A stretch of DNA of 64,000 bases from Dehalococcoidia bacterium (GTDB lineage: Bacteria; Chloroflexota; Dehalococcoidia; Lucifugimonadales; VXLM01), in contig VXLM01000054.1 of the NCBI GenBank assembly GCA_009841605.1, positions 1 through 64,000 on the forward strand. The letters run 5' to 3'. Below, piece by piece: positions 34,673 to 43,762 of this stretch. Each line of letters starts with the position of its first letter. The first letter of the stretch is position 1. A program made the translations under genes and the position numbers. The notes beneath the pieces were generated by a model. It did not search any database. It saw nothing but the letters and a program-made list of their open reading frames with translations, and was not told the DNA's origin.

Positions 34673-36156
34673 CTCGGCACCGCCTGCCTCATCTCGTCGA
34701 GCTTTTCCTTGACCAGAGACGAGGCCATGCGGGGATTGGCCTTTCCGCGAGTCTCCTTCATCACCTGCCCGACGAGGAAACCGATTGCCTTGTTCTTGCC
34801 GTCCATGTAGTCGGCAACCGCCTGGGGGTTTCCGTCAATTGCAGCCTCGACGGCTGCGGCGACCAGGTCAACGTCGCTCACCTGCACGAGGCCTGATTCT
34901 TCGGCAATCTCGGCGGGGCCCCGACCCGTCTCGTACATCTGCACGAAGACATCCTTCGCCAGATTGGAACTGAGCTTCCCCTCATCGACCATGTCGATCA
35001 GCTCGACCAACTGGACAGGGCGTACTCGGACATCGCCGATATCCGTGTCCGTCTCCTTCATGAGCCGGGTAAGCTCGCCGAGCATCCAGTTACTCACCGA
35101 TTTGGCGAGCTTTGCCAGCGCATCGCCCTCCGCGGGACGGACGGCGATCACGGAATCGAAGTAGTCTGCCGTGGCCTTCTCCGCTGTCAGGAGTCCGGTA
35201 TCGTAAGCGGAGAGGCCGTACTGCTCCATAAGGCGAGCTTTCCGAGCGCGCGGAAGCTCCGGCAGATCGCCCCGCACGCGGTCGACCCACTCTCGCTCGA
35301 TCACGAACGGCGGCAGGTCGGGCTCGGGGAAGTAGCGGTAGTCGGACGAGCCCTCCTTGACGCGCTGGGAGACCGTTATGCCCTTCTCTTCGACCCAACC
35401 GCGCGTTTCCTGCACGATCCTTTCGCCCTTGCGCGCGAGCCGGGTCTGGCGGTCGGCTTCGTACGTGAGCGCGCCGAAGACCGAGCGGAAGCTGTTCATG
35501 TTCTTGACCTCGACCTTTGGGCCGAGCTCTGTTGCTCCGCTGGGGCGGACGCTGATGTTGGCGTCACAGCGGAAGCTGCCTTCCTCCATGTTGGCGGTGC
35601 TCGCGCCGATGTAGCGGAGGATCGAGTGTAGCGACGTGAGATAGGCGCGGGCTTCTTCGGGCGAGCGCATGTCCGGTTCGCTCACCGTCTCCATCAGCGG
35701 GACTCCCGCGCGGTTGATATCGAGCAGGCTGTAGCGTTCCCCGCCGTATCCATTGTGGTGCGACAGCTTCGCCACGTCCTCCTCCAGGTGGACGCGATTG
35801 ATCCGAATCGTGCGCTCCTCGCCGTCCACCTCGACGTTCAGCCTGCCGTCTGTAGCAATCGGTTGATCGAACTGCGAAATCTGGTACCCCTTCATGAGGT
35901 CGGGGTAGGGGTAGTTCTTGCGGTCGAATTTCGTGAGATCGGAGACCGTGCAGTCGAGGGCCAGCCCGGTCGCGATGACGATCTCCACCGCGCGGCGGTT
36001 GATCGTCGGCAGGACGCCGGGCATCCCCATGCACACCTCGCACACTATCGTGTTGGGGACCGCGTCCTGGTACGACGCCGTGCAGCCGCAGAACATCTTG
36101 CTCCGCGTCAGTAGCTGACTGTGTACCTCCAGACCGATGACGACTTCGTAGTCCAT
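34669..36156 (-). CDS. gatB: Asp-tRNA(Asn)/Glu-tRNA(Gln) amidotransferase subunit B
   Basis: This 495-residue GatB protein starts at MDYEVVIGLEVHSQL with ATG 36156; the 15 upstream codons of the open frame are not conserved in style. Core motifs include CxGMPG (CMGMPGVLP), KFDRKNYPYPDLMKGYQIS and RCDANISVRP. The C-terminal YqeY/tail domain is present (about residues 350-495). It phosphorylates and amidates mischarged tRNA together with GatA and GatC, which are not encoded here. It heads the leftward group with yvcK. Confidence 0.95.
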   Translation of the reverse strand: MDYEVVIGLEVHSQLLTRSKMFCGCTASYQDAVPNTIVCEVCMGMPGVLPTINRRAVEIVIATGLALDCTVSDLTKFDRKNYPYPDLMKGYQISQFDQPIATDGRLNVEVDGEERTIRINRVHLEEDVAKLSHHNGYGGERYSLLDINRAGVPLMETVSEPDMRSPEEARAYLTSLHSILRYIGASTANMEEGSFRCDANISVRPSGATELGPKVEVKNMNSFRSVFGALTYEADRQTRLARKGERIVQETRGWVEEKGITVSQRVKEGSSDYRYFPEPDLPPFVIEREWVDRVRGDLPELPRARKARLMEQYGLSAYDTGLLTAEKATADYFDSVIAVRPAEGDALAKLAKSVSNWMLGELTRLMKETDTDIGDVRVRPVQLVELIDMVDEGKLSSNLAKDVFVQMYETGRGPAEIAEESGLVQVSDVDLVAAAVEAAIDGNPQAVADYMDGKNKAIGFLVGQVMKETRGKANPRMASSLVKEKLDEMRQAVPS

Positions 36157-36271
36157 GTGTTGCCGGTGTGACCAGTACTGCGAATTGGATGAGAGAACCA
36201 CTGGTATTGTAGTCCAGAGAGTGGGGAAAGAGAAATCGGGGTGTCGATGTGCGGAGGTTTGCTCATCGAGG

Positions 36272-36313
36272 ATTTAAGATTCCTCACTGCGCTTCGCTGC
36301 GATCGGAATGACA
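36272..36313 (-). repeat. Dispersed palindromic repeat family C (reverse copy)
   Basis: Read on the minus strand this is TGTCATTCCGATCGCAGCG and on to GTGAGGAATCTTAAAT, matching copies at 47776 and 54623. ATTCC pairs with GGAAT at the ends. It sits in the 320-bp gap between gatB and the DUF1800 gene. Confidence 0.7.
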
Positions 36314-36356
36314 TGGAATAAAGCTGTGAAAGTACCAACAAAGTCGGTTTGCAATC

Positions 36357-36380
36357 CTCAATATCAGGTATGATATTGAG
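36357..36380. promoter_or_regulatory. 24-bp perfect inverted repeat (candidate operator)
   Basis: CTCAATATCA and TGATATTGAG are perfect inverted copies separated by GGTA. The right arm contributes most of a TTGAGT -35 box. No T tract follows, so it is not a terminator. It is placed to let a dimeric repressor block the DUF1800/DUF1501/NHL group. Confidence 0.65.
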
Positions 36381-36404
36381 TGGGTTGACTGGTGTTGGTA
36401 CAAT
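36376..36404 (+). promoter_or_regulatory. Promoter of the DUF1800 group, overlapping the palindrome
   Basis: TTGAGT (36376-36381) and TACAAT (36399-36404) are 17 bp apart. The -35 box lies mostly inside the right arm of the 36357-36380 palindrome. The predicted transcript starts near 36411 and precedes the ATG at 36477. Confidence 0.55.
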
Positions 36405-36476
36405 CTTTGTCCAAATTCGATGGCGTATGTGCGGAAGACGACCGAAGCTTGATTGAACAACAAGGAGGCACATACG

Positions 36477-37883
36477 ATGGCTGATCGTCAAGAAGTCGCT
36501 TTGATGGCGCACCTCATGCGGCGAGCGGGCTTTGGGGCCACTCACGATGAGCTGGAGCACCTCGTCGCTCAGGGATACGAGGCGACCGTCGATAAGCTGC
36601 TGGCCCCCGAGTCGGAGCCCGATATCGACGAGGCCCTGCTCTTCCGATATCTCCCGATGGCCGAGTACATCACGGCGGCCGAGCACGCGCAGATGAACTG
36701 GCTGTACCGCATGGTCAATTCTCCGCGCGCGCTGCAGGAGAAGGTCGCCCTCTTCTGGCATCACGTGTTCGCCACCGGGCTGGACAAGGTCGAGACGGCA
36801 AACACGATGCACGACCAGATTGTCATGTTCCGCCGTCACGGTCTCGGCAACTTCCGCGACCTGCTGGTGCATCTCGCCAAGGACCCGGGCATGATCTACT
36901 GGCTCGACAACCAGGACAACCACAAGCGAGCCCCCAACGAGAATTGGGGACGCGAGCTTCTGGAGCTGTTCTCGCTCGGCGTGGGCTACTACACCGAGAA
37001 GGACGTCTACGAGTGCGCGCGAGCGTTCACCGGATGGACGTTCACGGGCAAGTCGCGGGGACTGGCGTATCCGCCGCAGTCATGGCGGTTCGACTACCGG
37101 GCGGAGGACCACGACGAAAACGAAAAGACGTTCATGGGGTTCAACGGCAACTTCAACGGCGAGGACATCATCGACATCGTCGTCCGCCAGCCCGCATGCG
37201 CGCGGTTCATCATGCGCCATATGTACAGCTTCTTCGTGGAGGACGAGCCGGAGGTTCCCAAGTGGCCGAACGAGCGGCCCAAGAACCCCGAGGCCATCGA
37301 CATGCTCTGCGAGGTCTTCATCAACTCAGACCTGGAGATGAAGCCCGTGCTGCGGGCGCTGTTCAACTCCGATTTCTTCAAAGAGGCCCAGTACAAGAAG
37401 GTGAAGAATCCCGCTGAGATTGTGGCCGGAACGCTCAAGATGACGGGGTCGTACAACGGCCCCAACCCCGATTGGGGGCTGCTGTCGCTTGAACCGGGCA
37501 CGATGGGGCAGGACCTGCTGAACCCGCCCACCGTTGAGGGCTGGCATACGGGAGGCGAGTGGATAAACAGCGGTGCCCTCATCAACCGGGTCAACTTCGT
37601 GGCCGACCGGCTTCGAGACACGTCCTCGCCGGGCCTCCAAGCGATGGCGAGGCGCATCGGCGACAACGGCGGGAGTATGACAACCGATACGTTCATCGAC
37701 CGTTGTCTCTTTGAAATGGGGCTCGACTCGGTCGACGAAGAGACGTATGGGCAACTGGTCACGCAGGCCGAGTTGGGCGGACCGATTGTCTATGGAGAAA
37801 ACGGAGAGTTCGAAGGGTTCTCGGAGAGAGTAGCGGACATGCTCGCCCTCATTGCGGGCACCAAGGAGTACCAGTTCGGTTAA
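36477..37883 (+). CDS. DUF1800 family protein
   Basis: This 468-residue protein of the DUF1800 family opens with the typical AHLMRRAGFGATHDEL helix and the ALQEKVALFWHHVFA segment near residue 95. The central NENWGRELLELFSLGVG and ECARAFTGW motifs define the family. The biochemical role is unknown; it is nearly always encoded next to DUF1501, as here. ATG 36477 follows AAGGAGG; upstream codons from 36453 are less likely. No signal peptide is evident, unlike many family members that are exported. Confidence 0.92.
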   Translation: MADRQEVALMAHLMRRAGFGATHDELEHLVAQGYEATVDKLLAPESEPDIDEALLFRYLPMAEYITAAEHAQMNWLYRMVNSPRALQEKVALFWHHVFATGLDKVETANTMHDQIVMFRRHGLGNFRDLLVHLAKDPGMIYWLDNQDNHKRAPNENWGRELLELFSLGVGYYTEKDVYECARAFTGWTFTGKSRGLAYPPQSWRFDYRAEDHDENEKTFMGFNGNFNGEDIIDIVVRQPACARFIMRHMYSFFVEDEPEVPKWPNERPKNPEAIDMLCEVFINSDLEMKPVLRALFNSDFFKEAQYKKVKNPAEIVAGTLKMTGSYNGPNPDWGLLSLEPGTMGQDLLNPPTVEGWHTGGEWINSGALINRVNFVADRLRDTSSPGLQAMARRIGDNGGSMTTDTFIDRCLFEMGLDSVDEETYGQLVTQAELGGPIVYGENGEFEGFSERVADMLALIAGTKEYQFG

Positions 37884-37939
37884 CGGTTTTCCGTACCGGA
37901 GAGTTGTCGGCTGACGCCGAACGAAAGGACAGGTGAGCG

Positions 37940-39073
37940 ATGACAGCGACGAGTAAAGACCCGGTACTGGTGGTATTGCAGCTCAGCGGCGGTAACGACT
38001 ACATGAACACGATCGTGCCGTTCTCCGACCCGCATTACTACGATAACCGTCCCCTCTTGCAACTGGCCGAAGACGACCTTCTGAGGCTCGATGACGAGGT
38101 CGCCTTCAACCCGTCCATGGGGCCGCTGCACGAGATGTACACGAAGGGCGATGTCGCCGTGCTGCACGGCGTGGGATGGTCCGGCTCCAACCGGTCGCAC
38201 TTCCGGTGCATGGACATCTGGCACACGGCGGAGCCGGACGAGTTCGCGAGCCAGGGGTGGCTGGGCAAGGCCACTCGCCAGATCGACCCCAACGGAGAGA
38301 ACCCCGTCACCACCGTCAACGTCGGACAGGGACTGCCGAGAGCGCTTGTGGCGGACGGCGTGTCAGCCGCATCGGTGGCGAACATCGACACGTACGGGAT
38401 GCTCACCTCGGTCGAGCGGACGGAGCAGCGCGCGCAGATGCTCGACCGGTTCGCCAAGATGTACGCGCCCGCGATAGGACGCGGACCGGTGGCCGAGTAC
38501 ATCGCCAAGACCGGCACGGACGCGCTCAACGGGGCAGACATGATCGCCGTCGCACCGAAGAAGTACACGTCCGAAGTCGAGTACGCCTCCAATACGGTGG
38601 CGCAGAGATTGAAGGACGTGGCGATGATCCACACGGCGGACATAGGGACGCGAATCCTGTACACCGAGTTCGGCGGGTTCGATACGCACGCGGCGCAGGC
38701 CGTCAACCATCCTCGCCTGTGGGAGGAGGTATCGGGCGCCGTCGCCGATTTCTGGGACGACCTGAACGCCCACGACGCGGCGGACAACGTGACGCTGCTG
38801 GTCTTCTCCGAGTTCGGGCGTCGAGTGCGCGAGAACGGCGGTGGCACCGACCACGGGGCCGGCGGCGTGGCGTTCGTCATCGGGCCGAACGTGAAGGGCG
38901 GACAGTACGGCGAGTACCCGAGCATCGAGGCCGACAAGCTGGTCGAGGGCGACCTCGCGCCGGGCATGGACTTCCGAGGCCCGTACGCGGCCATCCTCGA
39001 CGACTGGATGGGCATCGACGAACGCGAGATCGTGGGCGGCGAATTCGAGCGTCCGCCGATCTTCAAGAACTAG
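37940..39073 (+). CDS. DUF1501 family protein (sulfatase-like fold)
   Basis: This 377-residue partner of DUF1800 starts directly at VLVVLQLSGGNDYMN; the Tat signal that precedes this segment in most DUF1501 proteins is missing. TEFGGFDTHAAQ near residue 242 and FSEFGRRVRENGGGTDHG near residue 293 carry residues that resemble metal ligands of the alkaline phosphatase/sulfatase superfamily. The family is uncharacterised. It lies 56 bp after DUF1800 and 147 bp before the first NHL gene. Confidence 0.92.
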   Translation: MTATSKDPVLVVLQLSGGNDYMNTIVPFSDPHYYDNRPLLQLAEDDLLRLDDEVAFNPSMGPLHEMYTKGDVAVLHGVGWSGSNRSHFRCMDIWHTAEPDEFASQGWLGKATRQIDPNGENPVTTVNVGQGLPRALVADGVSAASVANIDTYGMLTSVERTEQRAQMLDRFAKMYAPAIGRGPVAEYIAKTGTDALNGADMIAVAPKKYTSEVEYASNTVAQRLKDVAMIHTADIGTRILYTEFGGFDTHAAQAVNHPRLWEEVSGAVADFWDDLNAHDAADNVTLLVFSEFGRRVRENGGGTDHGAGGVAFVIGPNVKGGQYGEYPSIEADKLVEGDLAPGMDFRGPYAAILDDWMGIDEREIVGGEFERPPIFKN

Positions 39074-39117
39074 AGTCCTGTGTCGGAGATTCATCGATCA
39101 AATCAGCGCGTGAAAAT

Positions 39118-39157
39118 CCCCTCTCCCTTGATGGGAGAGGGCTAGGGTGAGGGTGAT
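39118..39157 (+). repeat. Palindromic repeat family A, copy 1
   Basis: CCCTCTCCC and GGGAGAGGG form a 9-bp stem around TTGAT, followed by CTAGGGTGAGGGTGA. The same block with about 60 more bp of matching sequence precedes each of the three NHL genes. Confidence 0.85.
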
Positions 39158-39220
39158 GGCTGGGCATTTTACGGTGACTGCCAAAGCCATAACCTCGACG
39201 CTCACCCGAAGGATGCATCG

Positions 39221-40285
39221 ATGATTACAACAACTGCTGCGGGCCGGACGTGGCACTACAGCCATAACCTGGGGCGTCAGACGGCCGAGCACAACCAGAG
39301 CAAGTTCGGCAGGACGGGCGGCTACGGCTTTCCGGTGGACGTTGCGGCTGCCGGAAACGACATTCTCTTCGTCATCAGTCGCGGGTACGGATTCCCGAAC
39401 GTCTCGTACGACTTCGACGTCTTCACCCGTATCGGCAAGACAACTATGGACGAAGATCATATCGGCGACTTCGCTCGCGGCGGCTTCACCTGGCCGGTGG
39501 GGATTGCCCTATCGAAGACCGACGGAAGCGTCTTCGCCTCCGATGAGCACGAGTGCAATATATCGGTCTTCGATCCGGACGCAATCCAGACGTTCTGCGA
39601 ACGCGACCCGGATGGAGAGTACTTCAATAGGTGGGGCACGAAGGGCTCCGAGCCGGGAGAGTTGAACGGCCCCGCAGGGATTGCCTTCGACGCCAACGAC
39701 GACCTCTACGTTGTCGACAGCATGAACAACCGCGTGCAGGTTTTCACCAAGAGCGGCGACTTCCTCAGGACGTGGGGATCTGCCGGCACTTCCAAGGGTG
39801 AGTTCAACCGGCCATGGGGAATCACCATCGACTGCGAGGGAGCCGTCTACGTCGCGGACTGGGGCAACCACCGTGTGCAGAAGTTCGACTTGGACGGCGA
39901 ACACCTCATGACGTTCGGCTCGCAGAACGGGTCGTCATCATCGCTGAATCATCCGGCCGGGGTGGCCGTCGACAGCGACGGCGACGTGTACGTCACCGAC
40001 TGGGGGAACCGGCGGGTGCAGATATTCGAGCCGAACGGCGAGGCGCTCGCTGCCCTGTACGGAGACATGCGGGAGCTTTCCAAGGCGGGCCAGTACGCCC
40101 TTGCGCGCGACCCGGAGAGCATCAAGAGGCTCAACCGGTACGACGAGCCGATAGCGTACCTCAATAAGTTCTCAAGGCCCGTGGGCATCGAAGTCGACGA
40201 CCAGGACCGCATCATCGTAACGGACGCCATGGGTCGTCTCGTGGTCTATCGGAAGGACAGCGACTACCAGGAACCGCCGCTGTAG
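39221..40285 (+). CDS. NHL-repeat beta-propeller protein, paralogue 1
   Basis: This 354-residue protein is built of NHL repeats. Blades with the pattern P-x-G-I-A ... L-Y-V-x-D ... N-x-R-V-Q-x-F are clear at about residues 148-178, 195-225 and 244-270, and weaker ones precede and follow, giving a likely six-blade propeller. No enzyme motif or signal peptide is seen, so it may be a binding scaffold. It is the first of three tandem copies downstream of DUF1800/DUF1501 and may share their transcript. Confidence 0.9.
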   Translation: MITTTAAGRTWHYSHNLGRQTAEHNQSKFGRTGGYGFPVDVAAAGNDILFVISRGYGFPNVSYDFDVFTRIGKTTMDEDHIGDFARGGFTWPVGIALSKTDGSVFASDEHECNISVFDPDAIQTFCERDPDGEYFNRWGTKGSEPGELNGPAGIAFDANDDLYVVDSMNNRVQVFTKSGDFLRTWGSAGTSKGEFNRPWGITIDCEGAVYVADWGNHRVQKFDLDGEHLMTFGSQNGSSSSLNHPAGVAVDSDGDVYVTDWGNRRVQIFEPNGEALAALYGDMRELSKAGQYALARDPESIKRLNRYDEPIAYLNKFSRPVGIEVDDQDRIIVTDAMGRLVVYRKDSDYQEPPL

Positions 40286-40336
40286 GCACCGCAAATGCTT
40301 AATGGCCGAAATCTCTGAAATGAGGATCAAACAATC

Positions 40337-40375
40337 CCCTCTCCCTTGATGGGAGAGGGCTAGGGTGAGGGTGAT
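40337..40375 (+). repeat. Palindromic repeat family A, copy 2
   Basis: The same 9-bp stem and tail as at 39118, with identical arms and loop, lies between NHL paralogues 1 and 2. It is part of a larger duplicated leader that ends at the next start codon. Confidence 0.85.
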
Positions 40376-40438
40376 GGCTGGGCGTTCTACGGTGACTGCC
40401 AGAGCCATAACCTCGACGCTCACCCGAAGGATGCATCG

Positions 40439-41506
40439 ATGATTACGACAACGGCAGCGGGCCGGACGTGGCACTACAGCCATAACCTGGGGCGGCACAC
40501 AGCCGAGCACAACCAGAGCAAGTTCGGCAGGACGGGCGGGTACAGCTTCCCTGTCGATGTAGCGGCTGCCGGAAACGACATTCTCTTCGTCATCAGTCGC
40601 GGCTGGGGCCATCAGGTGGTCGTCAATTTCGGCTTCGACATTTACCTCCGTGTCAGCAAGACCACGATTGACGAGGACCATATCGGCGACTTCGCTCGCG
40701 GAGCATTCACCTGGCCGGCCGGCATCGCCGTCTCAGAGTCTGACGGAAGCGTGTTCGTCTCCGACGAGTACGAGTGCACGATATCGGGCTTCGACCCGGA
40801 CGGAACCATAGTGTTTCCCGAACGTAACTCCGATGGTGAACACATCGAGCGATGGGGTGCGAAGGGATCCGAGCCGGGAATGCTGAACGGCCCCACGGGA
40901 ATCGCCTTCGACGGTAGCGACAACCTCTACGTCGTCGATAGCCTGAACAACCGCGTCCAAACGTTCACCAAGAATGGCGAGTTCCTCAAAGGGTGGGGTA
41001 CTGTCGGCAACGCAGAGGGGGAGTTCAACCGGCCCTGGGGCATCACGATTGACGACGAGGGGGCAGTGTATGTCGCCGACTGGGGGAACCACCGGGTGCA
41101 GAAGTTCGGCCCCGACGGCGAGTACCTGATGACATTCGGCTCCCAGAACGGGTCGGGGTCGTCCCTGAATCACCCGGCCGGGGTGGCGGTCGACAGCGAC
41201 GGAGACGTCTACGTGACCGACTGGGGCAACCGTCGGGTGCAGATCTATGAGCCGGACGGCGAGGTGCTCACGGGGCTGTACGGAGATATGCGCGACCACT
41301 CCAAGGCGGCCCAGTATGTCTTGGCCCGCGACCCCGATACCATTAAGCGGATGAACCGGGACGATGCCCCCTTCAAATATCTCAACAAGTTCTCCAGGCC
41401 CGTCGGCATCGATATCGACGAGCACGACCGCATCTTCGTGACCGACGCGTTGAGCAGGGTTGTGGTCTACAACAAGGACCGCGACTATCAGGAGCCGCCG
41501 CTGTAG
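40439..41506 (+). CDS. NHL-repeat beta-propeller protein, paralogue 2
   Basis: This 355-residue protein is closely similar to paralogue 1 throughout, including the opening MITTTAAGRTWHYSHNLG and the final YQEPPL. Differences are concentrated near residues 48-70 (after FVISRG) and in the DPDG region near residue 120. NHL blades are best defined at residues 148-275. It probably arose by duplication of a unit that included its leader. Cytoplasmic by absence of a signal. Confidence 0.9.
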   Translation: MITTTAAGRTWHYSHNLGRHTAEHNQSKFGRTGGYSFPVDVAAAGNDILFVISRGWGHQVVVNFGFDIYLRVSKTTIDEDHIGDFARGAFTWPAGIAVSESDGSVFVSDEYECTISGFDPDGTIVFPERNSDGEHIERWGAKGSEPGMLNGPTGIAFDGSDNLYVVDSLNNRVQTFTKNGEFLKGWGTVGNAEGEFNRPWGITIDDEGAVYVADWGNHRVQKFGPDGEYLMTFGSQNGSGSSLNHPAGVAVDSDGDVYVTDWGNRRVQIYEPDGEVLTGLYGDMRDHSKAAQYVLARDPDTIKRMNRDDAPFKYLNKFSRPVGIDIDEHDRIFVTDALSRVVVYNKDRDYQEPPL

Positions 41507-41525
41507 GTTCCGCAAATAGAGAATC

Positions 41526-41564
41526 CCCTCTCCCTTGACGGGAGAGGGCTAGGGTGAGGGTGAT
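41526..41564 (+). repeat. Palindromic repeat family A, copy 3
   Basis: Same 9-bp stem as copies 1 and 2; the loop is TTGAC instead of TTGAT. It lies between NHL paralogues 2 and 3 within the duplicated leader. Confidence 0.85.
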
Positions 41565-41626
41565 GGCTGGGCGTTCTACAGTGACTGCAAAGGCCATAAC
41601 CTCGGTGCCCACCCGGAGGGGCCACG

Positions 41627-42694
41627 ATGATTACGACCACGGCAGCAGGCAGGACGTGGCACTACAGCCATAACCTCGGACGGCAGACAGCCGAGCACAA
41701 TCAGAGCAAGTTCGGCAGAACGGGCGGCTATTGCTACCCCATGGATGTCGCCTATGCAGGGGACGACATTCTCTTCGTCATCAGTCGGGGCTGGGGCAAT
41801 CCGAAGTTCGCAATACGCAGCTACGACGCGTACCTTCGCATCAGCAAGACGACGATCGACGAGGACCACATAGGAGACTTCGCTCGCGGGGGGTTCACCT
41901 GGCCTGTGGGGATCGCTGTCTCGAAGACCGACGGAATCGTCTTCGCCTCGGACGAGTACGAGTGCACCATATCGTCCTTCGATCCCGACGGTGTCATGAC
42001 GTTCCCCACACAGGACCCAAACGGTGAGTACCTCGACAGGTGGGGAACGAAGGGCAGCGAGCCGGGAATGCTGAACGGCCCCACGGGGATCGCGTTCGAC
42101 GCAAACGACGACCTCTACGTCGTCGACAGCATGAACAGCCGCGTCCAAGCGTTCACAAGGAACGGCGAGTATCTCAGGGGGTGGGGTTCACCCGGCAGCG
42201 CCGAGGGTGAGTTCAACCGGCCCTGGGGCATCACCATCGACGGGGAGGGAGCTGTCTACATCGCCGACTGGGGCAACAACCGGGTACAGAAGTTCGGCCC
42301 CGACGGCGAGTACCTCATGACGTTCGGCTCGCAGAACGGGTCGTCATCGTCTCTGAGTCACCCGTCCGGCGTGGCCGTCGATAAAGACGGCGACGTGTAT
42401 GTCTGCGACTGGGGGAACCGTCGGGTGCAGATCTACGAGCCGAACGGCGAGGTGCTCACGTCCTTGTATGGCGACATGCACCAGCTTTCCAAGGCGGGCC
42501 AGTACGCCCTCGACCGTGACCCGGAGAGCATCAAGCACCTCAACCGCAACGACACGCCCACAGGCTACCTCAACAGGTTCGCGAGGCCCGTCGGCATCGA
42601 CATCGACGACCACGACCGCATCTTCATCACCGACGCGCTCAGCAGGCTCGTGGTGTACCGGAAGGATCGCGAGTACGAGGAGCCGCCGCTGTAG
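41627..42694 (+). CDS. NHL-repeat beta-propeller protein, paralogue 3
   Basis: This 355-residue third tandem copy opens with the same MITTTAAGRTWHYSHNLG segment. It diverges from the other two mainly at residues 36-75 (YCYPMDVAYAGDD and the segment after it), which would lie on one blade of the propeller. The central NHL blades are well kept. The variable blade suggests the three copies bind different partners. It is the last rightward gene before a leftward A+T-rich region. Confidence 0.9.
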   Translation: MITTTAAGRTWHYSHNLGRQTAEHNQSKFGRTGGYCYPMDVAYAGDDILFVISRGWGNPKFAIRSYDAYLRISKTTIDEDHIGDFARGGFTWPVGIAVSKTDGIVFASDEYECTISSFDPDGVMTFPTQDPNGEYLDRWGTKGSEPGMLNGPTGIAFDANDDLYVVDSMNSRVQAFTRNGEYLRGWGSPGSAEGEFNRPWGITIDGEGAVYIADWGNNRVQKFGPDGEYLMTFGSQNGSSSSLSHPSGVAVDKDGDVYVCDWGNRRVQIYEPNGEVLTSLYGDMHQLSKAGQYALDRDPESIKHLNRNDTPTGYLNRFARPVGIDIDDHDRIFITDALSRLVVYRKDREYEEPPL

Positions 42695-42707
42695 GTTCGG
42701 CAAGGGC

Positions 42708-43319
42708 CTATCGGAGAAAGACCGCGTACGGGTACTTCAGACGGGCTTGGTATGTGATAGGCACTACCGCCTTCGGCGCATCAGGGCCGTAATACGTTTG
42801 CTCTATTTTAACGAGGCACCCCTTGCCCTGTCCCTTCTTCAGTCCCGTTATCTGCTTCATCCCCTGGAACGCCAGATACTGGGTTGCATTGGTTCCTTTC
42901 TTGTCCCCTATACCAACCTTGTACTGTCGAAGGTCAAGGTCAAAAGGCTGGTCTAGTTGTCTTATCTCGTCGAGCACTAAGGCGTATTTGCCCGTGACAA
43001 GGATTCCTGCTGGGAGCGACTGCCTCTTCCAGTCTTCCTTGTCGCTTAAGGAGTATTCGCTGGCAGGAGGGTTGTCTGAGTCAAATTTAGTATTGGTTGT
43101 TTCCATCAGCACATGAATGGATCCCTGCCTTTTGCCCCACTCGCGTGCAAAGGGCCGAACCTGTCCGGTTGGGTGAAGAGGTCCAGGGCCATAACCCCAG
43201 AAAGTCTCCCCTACCCTACCCAGTTCAACTTGCTTTTGTTTCAGAATGTCTTCGGGGCTCATACCTAATTGGTGGACCACCTTCATAAAAACGAACGCTT
43301 CTGGCACCGAATTAACCAT
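42708..43319 (-). CDS. Hypothetical protein, no recognised family
   Basis: This 203-residue protein contains many aromatic and basic residues and no signal or membrane segment. A segment with PHTGQVRPF-like residues near 52 and a Lys/Gly-rich patch (ITGLKKGQGKG) near residue 165 stand out. It has its own promoter (43381-43353) and a strong AAAAGGAG before the ATG, so it is very likely real. It is richer in A+T than the NHL genes, which suggests recent acquisition. I do not recognise a family. Confidence 0.7.
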   Translation of the reverse strand: MVNSVPEAFVFMKVVHQLGMSPEDILKQKQVELGRVGETFWGYGPGPLHPTGQVRPFAREWGKRQGSIHVLMETTNTKFDSDNPPASEYSLSDKEDWKRQSLPAGILVTGKYALVLDEIRQLDQPFDLDLRQYKVGIGDKKGTNATQYLAFQGMKQITGLKKGQGKGCLVKIEQTYYGPDAPKAVVPITYQARLKYPYAVFLR

Positions 43320-43352
43320 TTTCTTCTCCTTTTCTTGGCATGCATAATTCGC

Positions 43353-43381
43353 TTATTATTTTGACGTGTGTGGAGTATCAA
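43353..43381 (-). promoter_or_regulatory. Promoter of the 42708-43319 gene
   Basis: On the minus strand TTGATA (43381-43376) and TAATAA (43358-43353) are 17 bp apart, followed by a purine-rich ribosome site and the ATG at 43319. Confidence 0.6.
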
Positions 43382-43422
43382 CGGCGTTGGAGGGGTTATG
43401 CAGCCATATTCTCCCACACTGA

Positions 43423-43656
43423 CTAGCTGGAAGATTCGCCTAGTTCCCCTGGTTCGCAAAGCAGATCGAGATCACCTGGTGTTGGTTTCTCGTACTCTAA
43501 ATGGAAATCTTCCCACTCAGTAATTCGCCATAGATATTCAGCCGTCGATTTCGGAACCGGCACATTATAAGTGCCACCGGGGACGTCTACTTGTATCCAA
43601 ACATCTCTCCCTCGCATGAGACGACGCAAGTGGGTTATATTTTTTACTCGCTCCAA
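43423..43656 (-). CDS. Small hypothetical protein
   Basis: This 77-residue protein has a basic N-terminus (ITHLRRLMRGRD) and an acidic C-terminal half. No family is recognised. The ATG is preceded by GGAGAACAAC on the minus strand. It lies in the A+T-rich stretch next to the 203-residue unknown gene and runs in the same direction, 103 bp upstream. The two may form a small acquired unit. Confidence 0.5.
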   Translation of the reverse strand: MERVKNITHLRRLMRGRDVWIQVDVPGGTYNVPVPKSTAEYLWRITEWEDFHLEYEKPTPGDLDLLCEPGELGESSS

Positions 43657-43762
43657 TGTTGTTCTCCTTAATCCAATGATTCGATGGGATCCGCAATATC
43701 TTCGAATGCGCTATCCCCGAGATCGTTCCTACGATGATGGTAGCCACTTCATAGGTCTCTGC

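Noticed and set aside
39118..41564. Regularly repeated hairpins considered as a CRISPR array
   Set aside because: Copies are over 1 kb apart with whole genes between them, and there are no short unique spacers or cas genes.
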